From positions 17,681,945 to 17,745,944 of the forward strand of contig NC_039508.1 of NCBI RefSeq assembly GCF_003672135.1: a stretch of DNA of 64,000 nucleotides, read 5' to 3'. Source of the DNA: Ooceraea biroi. Taxonomy: Eukaryota > Arthropoda > Insecta > Hymenoptera > Formicidae. Of the stretch, positions 26,622 through 37,535 are shown in pieces. Numbering within the stretch: the stretch's first letter is position 1; each line of letters begins with the position of its first letter. The position numbers were made by a program, and so were the translations under genes. Under the pieces are notes generated by a model. The model saw only the letters and a list, made by a program, of their open reading frames with translations. It made no database searches and was not told where the DNA came from.

Positions 26622-27243
26622 TTAAGTGCGTGCAAAAGTTTTAGTCTTTTTTTCCACCTTTTTTTGGTATTATAATATTATTATTATAGTATTTTAAAAA
26701 TTAGAATTTAAATTTAATATTATAATATTAAATTTCATAATAATATATAATAATTATTATATAATATAATAATTCACGATAAATGAATGAAATTGAAATT
26801 TAATATAATATTAAATTTCAATTCTTACTTTTTTACGTTTTCGAAGAGTACGAAGAGTTGCTATCGAAGTTTGTAAAATGTCATATGTCATGATTTAACT
26901 AGTGGACGTGATGAGCACTGAAAAGCTACATATGCTTTTTACATTCAGCAAAACATTTTGAACATTTTGGCTGAAAAGTGTTCCCGCACGTGGCGTATTA
27001 AACCCAACTTGTGCCTTCGCATTACCACTTATTCCAATTGATGCAGTACTTTTTAACTGGCTAGCACTTTCGAGATGCGGTTGAAATGCGAAAAAACTTT
27101 TTTCCGCAAAGAAACTCGCAATTTACCCGAGAAACGGCAGAAAATCGTAAAAAACGAGAGCAAATATTTTGATCGATTTGACCGAATTATATAGCTAAAG
27201 CGAAAACGTGCAAAACCTGACTGAAACATTTGCACGTGTCTAA
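26622..27243 (+). mobile_element. Internally deleted mariner element, copy 1
   Basis: The left end starts TTAAGTGCGTGCAAAAG and the right end, reverse-complemented, reads TTAGACACGTGCAAATG, so there are terminal repeats of about 25 bp. TA follows the right end; the left TA is lost. The interior matches the second copy at 46379-46867 over most of its length and retains only the C-terminal part of a transposase. An AT-rich palindromic segment (about 26668-26825) is present here but not in the second copy, so it is probably a separate insertion or expansion. Confidence 0.8.
26995..27180 (+). pseudogene. mariner transposase C-terminal remnant
   Basis: Reading at 27120-27173 gives NLPEKRQKIV followed by KNESKYFD, which matches the C-terminal LPEKWQKVV..NG.YFD motif of D,D34D mariner transposases. 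Upstream, the segment equivalent to the YSPDLAPSDYHLF motif (about 27005-27035) is frameshifted by a one-base deletion. The aspartate codon GAT seen in the sister copy is CAT here, so the third catalytic aspartate is lost. Everything N-terminal is deleted. Not functional. Confidence 0.75.
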
Positions 27244-28250
27244 TAAATTATGTACAATTATGTACAAAAAAATAAGAGCAACTCGCTTATTATTCTACGC
27301 ATTACTGTCCGAACATTCGCGGTCTTCGCAGTACGGTGGATGGCTTAGCAAATATATATTATGTTCGCAGTGAGTTATCAATTATAGACAGCCTCTCGCT
27401 GTGATAGTTATAGATTGACTAGTGTCAATCGCATCTCTAGAAGATGTCGCGGTCAGGTCAATCGGTTGACACGTACTTCTGCCTATTTCTTGCAATCGTA
27501 ACCCTGGGTCGTCTTGAGGTATTCATCATGCTTATCGCGATGCGCGATCATTATGACGATCAAATTTAAACTGAGAAATGCCGAAAATTCCAATTACGCT
27601 TATCTCGTAGTCGCGCGTTAGATTTATGGGTCGCTCGCGCCGAAATTCCGACGACGTGCGGGGGCACGACGGTGGCACCTCGCGATACCGCCGTTGCATC
27701 AGAAACAATTAGCGTGAAAGTTTGTTAATTCGGCGGCTGTAACGCGCGCGGCAAAGTTATTACTGCAGAAATGTCTGCTAACGTCAACCCCGCAACAGAG
27801 TAATTACTCTGGAAATTTATAGGGCTGGCACAATTTCACAATGTAACTCCGTAACGTGTAACGTGTAATGCGCCCGAAATAATCAACATAGAAATTTACT
27901 CCAGATGTAAATGAGCGTACGTAAACTCCTGACGATGGTATTGGTACCTGCAGCCTACGTTGAAATTCATCGCGCAACGACGGCGAATGATAGCAGCGCG
28001 AATCGCGCACGTAACATATTTTTCATAATCACGTTCGATGCAAAAAGCCGAACGTATAATTGCAGATACTGATGCATATTATTATATAGTGCTCCTTCAT
28101 CATATAATCAATACTTTAATACAGTTACACCGTTAAGCGAAATTCAGCTGACTTTCCGTTCATGACAACCGGATTATTAAGAGATTCACCGTGAAACGTT
28201 CGTATAATTATTTTCATAATTTCGAACGAAAGTATTAAGCTGTTTACAAA

Positions 28251-28265
28251 TGTGTGTGTGTGTGT
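28251..28265. repeat. (TG)7 run, CA repeat in the minus-strand transcript
   Basis: TGTGTGTGTGTGTGT. On the minus strand it reads as a CA repeat, the sequence class bound by hnRNP L-type proteins. Confidence 0.85.
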
Positions 28266-28274
28266 ACTTTGTTC

Positions 28275-28470
28275 TGAGAATTCTTTTTCCACCTTTTTTG
28301 GTATTATATTACTATAATATTATAAACAGTAGGAATTTAAATTTAATATTATAATATTAAATTTTATAATAATATATAATAATTCACGATAAATAATAAT
28401 TATAATAATTTATGATTAAAAGTAAGAATTGAATATTATAATATTAAATTTCAATTCTTACTTCTTTAAA
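28275..28470. repeat. AT-rich mariner-associated segment, second copy
   Basis: It repeats the start and AT-rich insert of the mariner at 26622: TTTTTCCACCTTTTTTGGTA, then AATTTAAATTTAATATTATA, a CACGATAAAT motif and finally TTTCAATTCTTACTT. The downstream transposase part and the right terminal repeat are missing, so it is a half copy. Confidence 0.7.
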
Positions 28471-29609
28471 TTATTAAACAGCCATTATTTTGCAAATGCA
28501 AATAATATTATGCACCATGTCGGTCACCGGTGACCGTTATGGAATTGAATATGCTAAAGAAATTATTCAACATGGCATTCACGCGAAAGGTAGAAACCGA
28601 CTTATTACAACGTGCTTGAATCTTGACCCCGTTTACTTTGTGCATTCATGCATTCGACACAATATTTGCTTACATTTATCGACAGGTCTTTCAGGGGAAA
28701 TTTCATTATACCTTTAGCTATTGCGTTACGTAACGACAAGCAAAATTCAGCGGTCACGATATCGCTGGCGGTTGGAAAATTCAATTTTCCTCCGTTTTCA
28801 ACGGCAACTTCCGTTGCAGAAGAAGAAGAAACTTCGGTTCGAAGAAAGTCAAATGAGAATGAAGAAACGTAAACCGTTACTCGGTAAGCGAGAGATGCAT
28901 TAAAAAGGCGAGTAAAATTTCTTACAACTGAATGCATTAGCTTGACGAAGCAAAATGTTCTTTGAAGCGTGAATTCTCGACAAGACAGCGTAACGTACCT
29001 ATATAAGATACTCATTTGCGTGCGATGAGTTTCCACGGCAAGAGGAGAACAAGTGAACACGCGAGTCTCATGGAGAGACCTCCGATCCGAGACCCGGTTC
29101 CGGTTCCGGGATTCCAATGCAAGAGAAGCCGGGCACTGTCGAGTGCGCGAAAGTCCGCAAAAAAAAATAAAGAAAAAAGTGCACGTCCATTAAAAAAAAT
29201 CTATTAAACACACAAGATCCGAGTGCCTTTCTCTCGACACTGGGCTTCTCCAACGTTGAAGTTTCAATCATCGAAGCAGAGCGTGGACAGTTACCTTCGA
29301 GACAACGCCTGGCATTTATTTAATCGCGCGGCCGGATGAATACTTCACGTACGGTATATTAAAATCGCGCCGGCCTGCCCACTTTCTCGAGACAAACTTG
29401 GCTTTGTTCGCCGTACGGGTTTCTCTCTCCCTTGTGCGTCGTGCGCGACATTTATACACGCATCTGAACGCGGAGTAACGAAACGCGCAGCCCAATAATG
29501 ACGCAGCCTCGAGCGTCATCATCGCCGTTGCTGTTGCCAAATCGAAATACCGGATCGGTCCTCGCGTTCGCGATGACAGAAAATTGGAAGTAACGCGATC
29601 GGACAGCAC

Positions 29610-29610
<1 letters not shown>

Positions 29611-29648
<38 letters not shown>

Positions 29649-29653
29649 GAGGG
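29611..29653. repeat. (AG)n microsatellite
   Basis: AG run with one AAAG interruption, ending in GGAGGG. Confidence 0.95.
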
Positions 29654-29929
29654 AAGTTGATCGCGTTCGTCCGAACGCTATTTCTGCGGGTGCAATTGAG
29701 TGGACGGCGCAGATTAATCGCGATTCTTAATCGCCCGGAGAATCGCAGATGGCTACGGCGCGTCTTTGTCGCACAATGCCCCTCTCTCAAGCAGCAAGCA
29801 GCTGATTAAAATACAAAGATGAGTTGGGCCGGTTTATTTCGAGATTTCGGCCGGCGGTTTGCGGCCGCGCGCACTTTCATCGTCGCTTCGCTCGATTTTT
29901 TATCGGCAAATCGACGATTTTATCAGGAG

Positions 29930-30298
29930 TGTGTGAAGTTAGCACCGTCGACATCAGAATTCCATGCTTCTGACTAGAGTTCTAGATTTCTTTTGAAGAA
30001 TTCTAGAATTCTCTGACTTTAAAAATAGAATTCCAGCAATTAACACCATCATAGGTGCATTCAAAAAATGGAGTTAACTTCAAACCCGATTTCAAGATCG
30101 AACAGTTCTGAACAACTTATACGCTTTCGTTTAAAGCATTCTAGGGTTTCTGATAAATAAGGAACATTTTTGAAAAATAGAAAAATCAAATAAAAAATAA
30201 TTAAATTATCTTTAAGAGCTCCAGTCGCTCTGATAGAAGTTCTGACTAGCATTTTAAGAATTTTGAGAATTCTGATGTCCAGGTGCAAACTTCACACA
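29930..30298. mobile_element. Non-autonomous element with terminal inverted repeats (about 370 bp)
   Basis: The left end reads TGTGTGAAGTTAGCACC, then GACATCAGAATTC, then CTGACTAGAGTTCTAGA. The right end, reverse-complemented, reads TGTGTGAAGTTTGCACC, then GACATCAGAATTC, then CTTAAAATGCTAGTCAGA. The terminal repeats are about 35 bp with a few differences. Several GAATTCT motifs repeat near the left end. No open frame and no clear target duplication, so the superfamily is unassigned. The GTGAAGTT core resembles the ends of family M2, but the rest differs. Confidence 0.75.
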
Positions 30299-33200
30299 CA
30301 TCCTTTCATTAGCAATGACGTCGACGTGTGTACGACATCGCTCTCTCCGTCCAACAAATCATTATCGTTTGCAGAGCTGCAGCTCGCTGCGAGTCTCTGT
30401 GTACATCTCATTAGAATGGATATCATGGACGTCTCGCACATTCTTATCGGTGTCTGTGATTTAAACTGATCGCCTCTCACATCCGAGGTTTGATTTATGC
30501 CACTTTCGCGATAAACGGTTCGGCCGGTAGTGGCGACGGTCTCGGATCGATACTCGATGCCGATCGTCACGAGAACGGGCGAAAATGGCACGGCAACGCG
30601 GCGCTTTCCTTCGCGGAAATGCAGGCTGCGGTTTGCACCGCGCAATATCGCCTAGACCTAATGAAACTTTCATCCGCGCGATGCGGATGCGAGAATGGAA
30701 AAGGTTAGAAGCACAGCAATCGACCTGACCTATCTCCGATGCAATTAGTCCGACAGACAGGTTTCGCGTCCCGCGGCGGTTTCGCGTTTCTTCCACTGAT
30801 AACGAGACGGTCTCTATCGAGAAACGGGGGATTTATCACGGCCGACATGCGTTATTCAGCCGCGCGGATGGAAATACATACACCTGAGGAAATAAATCCG
30901 ATTAAATTTTTATAAATTTGCTCTTGCGCCGAATTGCATAGGTACTAAACAACCTGATTCATTATTTATAGAATAATTTATTTTATGGAAAGTACTCAGA
31001 GGCGTAATTCGATCCTTATCCGGCATCAAATCGATGCAACGACGCAGTCGCTCGGTAGCATGTTTGATAAATAATGTATTAAATGATATTCATGTTCCCG
31101 CGATTTATTCCTCGCGCAAATTCAATTTACGAATTCCGCATTGGGATGAGCTCGTGTACGGACATTTTTTAATCTCGGAGGGGAATCTACGACGAGCGAA
31201 GCCAGTACGACGCAGGTTCTCGTCAGGATCAGGTGAATTCGATCCGAAAACGATGCCAATTAGCGGGGAAATACGTCTCCAAGGACTCGGAGGCTACGTG
31301 CAGTCGAAAGGGCAGACCGTTGATGGCGCCTGCTGGTGACAGAACGTCAGTCGTAATTGGGGCGAAATTCCTCGAGTGCCCTGCTCGTTTGTCGTTCGAC
31401 CGAAATCCCGTTTAAGTCTTGCACACGATATTCCGGCAATTGCTTGCCGCTAATTGCTTGCCCGTGGCAATACCGGAGAGTTTCGCAAGCGAATTCACGC
31501 TTTGGTCAGTCATTGCGCTCGCCGCATTCCGCCACGTTCCCGATTGTTAGCTCGAACGTCGTTCCCTCCCCCGCGCACGTATCCCCCTTTAATTATTTTA
31601 TGCATTTGGAAAACTTTCAGGCGAGTTTGAAGACACCGAGGAAGCGCCGAGCTCATTTGTTCCGCGCCGCTCCGACTCGCGATTCGAGTTCCTGCGCGGA
31701 CTTGTTTACGTAAAAATTAGAGCATTTAGGGCATAATTATACATAATAACAAGAATATTAATCCAAAGTCGTTCCTTTTTTTTTTGTTGCGGTAATTCTG
31801 CTTTCCGCGCGGGCCAATTTCAGCGGCGAATTTTTCATCTCTCCGGCGCTGCTGCTGCTACTGCTCGTGGAAATAAACTCGTGCCGCTAGATTGTCTTGA
31901 GGTAATTGCCATTTGACGCTCTAATTCGCGCGAGGGAACCTCACCCCCTCCGGAAGGCTGGCGGGGCGATTATCTCGAAAACGGCGCTAATGCCGAGGGC
32001 CGAGAACGCGGCGACCGTACACGTGGTGTGCCGGTAATCTTCATTAGGTGCGGCAAAAAGAAACGCGGTAATTAATGTCTCAAGATAACTCGAAATAATT
32101 TACGCGTCATGAGCACGCGGCACCGAGCCGCTAAATGGCCATTCTTTTGCGTAACGCGCGAAAACCGTTACTTTTCTCCGCCGTGTGCGAGCGATTTAGC
32201 CCATTTGCTCGCGTTGAACCGTGATTCGCGAGCGTGGGTTCCCAACAACTTGTGTGCCCTTCAACCCTTTCATCCCTTACACCGACTATAATCGTGTCAT
32301 CCATGAAATGGCTCCCGAATTATACACAAGTTTAAATAAAAATTGCATAAGTCTCCCGTTTAATTTTTATGCTTGAAAAGTTATATCTTCAATGATATAA
32401 CGAGTTAAAACGGTGGAGTAAGCAAAGAACGTGATTCTGTCGCTCATTGTCAGATGCAAGACGCCCGTCTAACATCACCCTCAGCAAAAGGGTTAAGCGC
32501 GGGGCAAGGGACTCGGGAAGAGGGTGGGACTGGAATCGCGCGGGTAATCTCGCGAGAGCGACAAAATAAATTGAGATATCGCATTACTCGTAAAAACGCC
32601 CCGGAGCAGATCGAGAGATGGAATGTAATTGCTGGGCGCGGGCGCATTTCATGTCTCACTTGACGAAATGCACGCGTGTGCGCGGGATGAGGGTGGCAGG
32701 GAGAAAGGGAGGGAATGGACAAGGGGTGAAATAATACAGCTGCGCGAGCGCTCGCAATTTGAAGAACGCGCTGTCAGCCTTAATGGATCGCGGGTTGATA
32801 CCCGGAATAATTCAAGCGCCGCGACGCGTGAAATTCACGTGTAACGTGCGTCGTTCCGAATGCGCACGTATGTTTGTTTATTATGATGCATTTCTCAACT
32901 CTGCGCGTTAATACGAACGGGAGTTTCGCGCGGAAGAGTCGTCGACGCCTCGCGTCGGGTGGTCCAAATTATACAACACGCATTCTCGTGTTCCTGAGCG
33001 CACTTCGTTGCCTCGTTGCCTGCCGGAGTGACTCGGTCTACCGGATTCTACGGTATATGCGAATGTTCACGTCGAATTCATGCGTGTGACGATCGAGCGA
33101 ATTTCAAGCTCAAGGATCGTTCCCGTTGTGCAGCGTGATCCGCGCGGTTCGGAATCAAGCTCCCACTTTGAAAATGCATGGATTTTTCGCGGATCTACGA

Positions 33201-33337
33201 TTGTACCTCTCCTGCTTTTTTCCGTCCTTTTGCCGCAGCGAGAAACGTAATACGGAAAAGCTGAACTTGATATTTACGGAAAATAAATTTTTATGTTGAA
33301 AAAAAACATTGCATTGCTGCAACCAGTTACGCGACAA
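30299..33337. other. No gene seen
   Basis: CpG-rich unique DNA with opposing short open frames (for example 30292-30796 minus and 31034-31713 plus). None has a recognisable domain or convincing exon borders. Confidence 0.5.
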
Positions 33338-33339
33338 TA

Positions 33340-33799
33340 CACTGCAAAACATGTCCACTTTAAATTCCGCGAAACTATAACGGAAAAAAAGTCATTTTTT
33401 TCCGCTTTAACTTGTAAGTGTGAAATTAAAGCGGAATATCATTGTGAGTTGTCATAGTTACGTTATTTTCGTCCGCTTTAAATATGTATGACCGAAATCG
33501 TAACCGATGATCACATCCTTTATAATATCCGTTATAATGCTAGATTATTACCAGTCCTATTTATATAAAGGATTTTAATATAAAATTTTTAATATAAGAT
33601 TTTATTATAAAGGGTGTGATCATCGGTTACGATTTCGATCATACATATTTAAAGCGGACGAAAATAACGTAACTATGGCAACTCGCAATATGGCAGCAGT
33701 ATATATATATATGATTCCGCTTTAATTTCACACTTACAAATTAAAGCGGAAAAAAATGACTTTTTTCCGTTATAGTTAAAGTGGACATGTTTTGCAGTG
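33340..33799. mobile_element. Palindromic Tc1/mariner-type MITE (460 bp)
   Basis: The element begins CACTGCAAAACATGTCCACT and ends with its exact reverse complement, and is flanked by TA on both sides (33338-33339 and 33800-33801). The inverted similarity continues inward for about 200 bp per arm, including TTCCGCTTTAA, GTGTGAAATTAAAGCGGAAT, CGTCCGCTTTAAATATGTAT and CGTAACCGATGATCACA. The centre, about 60 bp near 33530-33600, is AT-rich. It has no coding capacity. High arm identity suggests recent insertion or selection for a hairpin. Confidence 0.9.
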
Positions 33800-33801
33800 T
33801 A

Positions 33802-34594
33802 GCAACCGTCACTTATGGAAACATTTTTCGATGGAATGCAAACAATATTTCTCGACATTTTTTTCCAAATCAGTAAAAAAGTTTAAAAAAAAGTAAGAAT
33901 AGTCTACTTGGGATTTAAAAGGAACAAAAAGTATTGCGAATGCGACGAAACCTTTTTACGCTACCGTCTGGACGCAATTTAATCTAACTAGACTTCTCCT
34001 CCGTCGTGCGTGGTGAAGTAGCAAAGCGACGTAAATGGAGAGAACTCGAAAAAGGGGAGAAATCGCGACACGTCCGACGTCGGGAACAATCCTCCATGCG
34101 TTTCGCGTGTAACGCCAGTGACTGTCGCCAATTGGATCGAGTCCCGCAGACAGAAGTCAATCGAATATCGTTTGGCTCCTTTCTGCAGAATACGAACTGA
34201 TTGGCGATCTGGACGCGAAACTCAGGCAAGCCCGCCTCTCTTACGACAAATGTGTAACAGATATCAGCCGACGTATCTAAATGACACGACAAAGAAGTAA
34301 AATGTTTTTGTGACAGTCGGAATCGCATTTATAATCACGATTCCTTCGAGATTCAATATTTTATCGAGAGCTCGAGTATTCGGGAAAATTTGGAGAAATG
34401 AGAACACGTTCAAAGTATCACCTCGCGGCATTCAAGAAAAACGGGCTTGTCGGACCTCACGGTCGTGTCTGCATTCGCTGAAACACATGTCGAGAGACGC
34501 GGGGAGTGGTGTAATGTTTATGAAGTTACACGTACATAACACCGATAGTAGGAAATGAAAAAAAAAGAACTGAGGGAAAGAGAGAACGTGGCAA
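33802..34594. other. Intron sequence just downstream of the sm exon, no gene seen
   Basis: The part adjacent to the exon on its 3' side in the gene's direction. Opposing open frames at 33984-34328 and 34006-34200 have no recognisable domain. I see no second exon here. Confidence 0.5.
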
Positions 34595-34600
34595 ACTCAC
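34595..34600 (-). promoter_or_regulatory. 5' splice site of the sm exon
   Basis: On the minus strand the exon ends CTGG and is followed by GTGAGT, a near-consensus donor. Confidence 0.85.
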
Positions 34601-34664
34601 CCAGCGTCGGCGTTGTGTAGTCCCAGCTCTCGGCGTCGTTCTTGTAGACGTTGAGCTTTGTCGG
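34601..34664 (-). CDS. sm: 64-nt internal exon of hnRNP L / smooth, linker after RRM2
   Basis: Reading the minus strand in phase 0 from 34664 gives PTKLNVYKND, then AE, then SWDYTTPTL, and a final G that opens the next codon. This matches the hnRNP L and hnRNP LL family segment PT(K/R)LNV.(K/R)ND..(S/T)WDYT.P.L, which directly follows the last beta strand of the second RNA-recognition motif. 19 of 21 third codon positions are G or C, unlike the surrounding DNA, and both splice sites are good. hnRNP L proteins bind CA-rich RNA in the nucleus and regulate splicing; the Drosophila orthologue is smooth. The exon is 64 nt, so skipping it would shift the frame. The upstream exon should encode RRM2 and the downstream one the linker to RRM3; neither is seen in the window. 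Confidence 0.88.
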
Positions 34665-34685
34665 CTGGAAAAGATAACAGGCAAC
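34665..34685 (-). promoter_or_regulatory. 3' splice site of the sm exon
   Basis: On the minus strand the exon is preceded by TTGCCTGTTATCTTTTCCAG, a pyrimidine tract plus AG acceptor. Confidence 0.85.
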
Positions 34686-37429
34686 AGTCATTTAAACGCG
34701 GCCTCAAATGTCAAATAGACGTGCAAATTGTTTTCCCTAGCGCGTTCCCCTTGTCGGCGAGCAACGAAATCGTCCCCGATTCGAAGGGCGCGCGCTCCAG
34801 AAAAATGGAGCCAACCGGAAGAAGTAAACGGGAGAACAAATTGATTAAACGTGATCGGTGAATCTGGCTGAATAAAATTAGCGGTTGTTCTCTCGAAGGC
34901 AAATAACTCCGAGCACGAACAATCCTGGGAGCGCGAGCGGGAAACTTTGCACGCGAGCGCTGCGTTTTGTGCCTCGAGTAAGGTACACATCCGCAGGCGG
35001 GGTGCGCATAATGTTGTTATCGAAACAGTTTCACATCGAGAGTTTCCAGTGAGAAACCCAATGAGAACTAGCGGGGTTATTCATAATTCAATCTCTCAAT
35101 TTTCGAAGGCACTGCGCATCAACCGTATCCCGTGAATAGCGTAACGAATAGCGCGCGTGCTTGTTCTCAGCCTGCAGTCGCCTAATGAGCACTTTGGCGG
35201 ATCTCTCAGGCGCGCACAAGACTAATTCGATTAGTTTAAACGACGCAAACCCCCCAGGTGCTAAATAGAGCAGCTTCCCTTCCCTCCCCCGGCGCCCCTC
35301 TGTCTCTCGCGATGCAACACAGTCTCTCTGCAACCGTGCGATCTGCGTGATCGATTGATTGTCTCAAGGGACGGTTCGCTCTCCTTATCATCGTGGAAAT
35401 TCGCCTTACGTTCAAGAACGGTCCGTACGACGTAACGTATGCGTAAGTACGGTACAGTGCGCTTCCGGAGCGCTTTCCACGGCCGTAAAAACGTCATGTC
35501 TCCGGGCTGAATAACCGTTTCAGTATATCTCGCCGTCGTCTCTCGTAATAACAATAACTCTGCGAGTAAAAGCCGACGGGGAAAAGTAAAGTGGTGTAGA
35601 CAGAAGAGACACGCTGATCTCCACATACAGAGAGTTTAGCTTAGCGTTTACGCGAACGCGCCAAGAGAACGCGGCTGAAAAAGTTAACTTGGCCGCAATA
35701 AGTCGTCTCGTCGCCGGATCGGCTTCATGTATTTCTCCATCTAGGGATAAGCTCCGCAATTACGTTTCTTGCTGTCATAAACACGCCGGATAGATTGCGC
35801 GGCGACGCGACGTGTCTGTGAAAGACCTCCCTCGGTCTTATCCAGAGAAATTACGCGGCTTTTCATTACATCGAGAACATGTACCTCGATCCGTATTTTC
35901 GCCCGCTCAGTCGCGAAATAAGTCTCTTTAACTTGATTGCGTTTACAGTCGTTTATAGCGCGAATCTTGCTGCTGGACATTTGCTCGAATTGTCAAAATC
36001 ACGGCGAATCGCGCGTTTCTCTCGCAAAAATCCCGCAAAATTCTCCGAACCCAGCTAAGTTACGTTATTTCCTTCAGAATTATTTCCTTCTGCACTCTCC
36101 CCTTTTTTCCTATTTTAAATTTCGAGTTTAGGGAGAACCGATGTCAAGTGCAGACGCAGATAAAAACTGCGGCAGCGGAGGAGGTATTTGCCGGACGTGG
36201 GTCGGAAGTTTCCTCGCTCGCAGTGGTAGAAAACCCCAGAATCCACCCCGGCTGTAAGGTACCACCGTGAGAGACCGAGGGAAGGAAACCAGACGACGTA
36301 CAATTGCATCGGGGCGTCATCGTCGCAGAGCAGGCGCAGAGAACGATGAGCGATTCTTTCCGAGTTAATCACGTTTAAGAGAGCGAGATGTGCGGCCGAA
36401 CACGTTTGTCGCGCGAGCTAACAATAGCGTCTGGTGAGTCTGAGATGTTAAGTAACTGCTTTATTTCTACCGTGGCTCGCTTTTATCACGGAGAGGGATG
36501 GCAGTCGCGCAAAAACCCGTTCTTTCCGACGACGTTGCACGCAATTACCTAGACGCTTTTTAAATTCTGAGGGACATCCTTCTTCATTCCGTGCATTTTC
36601 AGAGTCGAGCTTCTGCGGAATTGTTCCAAAAGTCTTTCGCGGCTTACGTGTTACTCGTTCGAATAAGAACTCCTTTGGTCTCTCCTCTCTCGATTCTCGG
36701 ATATTACTTCTCGGAGAGACGTTTCTAGGATTAAGAATTGCTCTTGATAGTTTCGTCGTGCGTCGCAGAAAGCATCCTTGTTTTTCAAATTACGTTTCCC
36801 AGATTCTATTCCCGCGCGATCGATCCGCTGCGCGGCTCATTGAGCGCGCAATTTCTAGGCAATCCTGTCGCAATTTGCAATTACGGATACACGTGGGCGA
36901 ACCACTCGAGCAAATGGTACTAACGCAGTCTACGGTAATTTTTCTTACGTGAAGGGATCAGTAAAAAACCTAAACGTCGCGCCTGATTCGCTACTTGCGA
37001 AAGATCAACAAATTATTTTCACGTGGACAGATCGAAGACGATACGCTTCTTTCCGAAGGACGTGCATAACGCCTAAATTTGACGAAGAAACTATTTGCGC
37101 GTTGCCAAGGATACTCGAAAGCCTGCGTGAGACGAGAGTCAATCCTCAAAGCTCTTTTCATGTCACGCTGAAATTTTCAGAAGCTTAGATTGCCAAGCCA
37201 CGGCAAGTTGAAGTCGCTTTGAAGTCGGCGCGAGAATTATTCAACAGGATGCAGGCCCCGATGTGTAGTAGCTGGCACCCCTTATCTTTCGGGTTTAATC
37301 ATTTCCCCTTGTGCATGCAGAAGGCTGACCTGCACCACCACCTCCCGCGCCCGGAACAGCGAAATTAGTTCCTCTTTACTGCGCTGAGGTGAGGTAATGC
37401 CGTTTACCTCGTCTCGACATTAATCTACG

Positions 37430-37430
<1 letters not shown>

Positions 37431-37476
<46 letters not shown>

Positions 37477-37504
37477 AGGGAGGGAGGGAGGGAGGGAGGG
37501 AGAG

Positions 37505-37535
<31 letters not shown>

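Larger units (their letters stand above)
28110..28560. repeat. Dispersed repeat M3, copy 2, split by other repeats
   Basis: Blocks shared with 13475-13810 lie at both sides: AGCTGACTTTCCGTTC and GATTCACCGTGAAA at 28145-28195, and CATGTCGGTCACCGGTGACC at about 28517-28536. The last contains a perfect 16-bp palindrome, CGGTCACCGGTGACCG (28521-28536). Between them lie a TG run and a mariner-derived AT-rich segment, so copy 2 seems to have been interrupted. Limits are approximate. Confidence 0.4.
27244..29929. other. No host gene seen; repeats M3 and a mariner-derived segment
   Basis: 27250-28110 and 28560-29600 are unique DNA without recognised coding sequence. The middle carries M3 copy 2 and a mariner-derived AT-rich piece, listed separately. 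The open frame at 28605-29117 (minus, 170 codons) has no recognised domain and is overlapped by plus-strand frames. Confidence 0.5.
1..34600 (-). other. Inferred downstream intron of the smooth/hnRNP L-like gene
   Basis: The donor site of the only recognised exon lies at its lower-coordinate edge, so everything below 34601 is intron of the minus-strand gene unless an exon was missed. I looked on the minus strand for codons of the following parts of hnRNP L (the linker, RRM3 and the RRM4 region) and did not see them. The intron would then exceed 34 kb within the window. Long introns fit what is known of the Drosophila smooth locus. A nested gene or antisense transcript is not excluded. This is inference from one exon. 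Confidence 0.6.
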
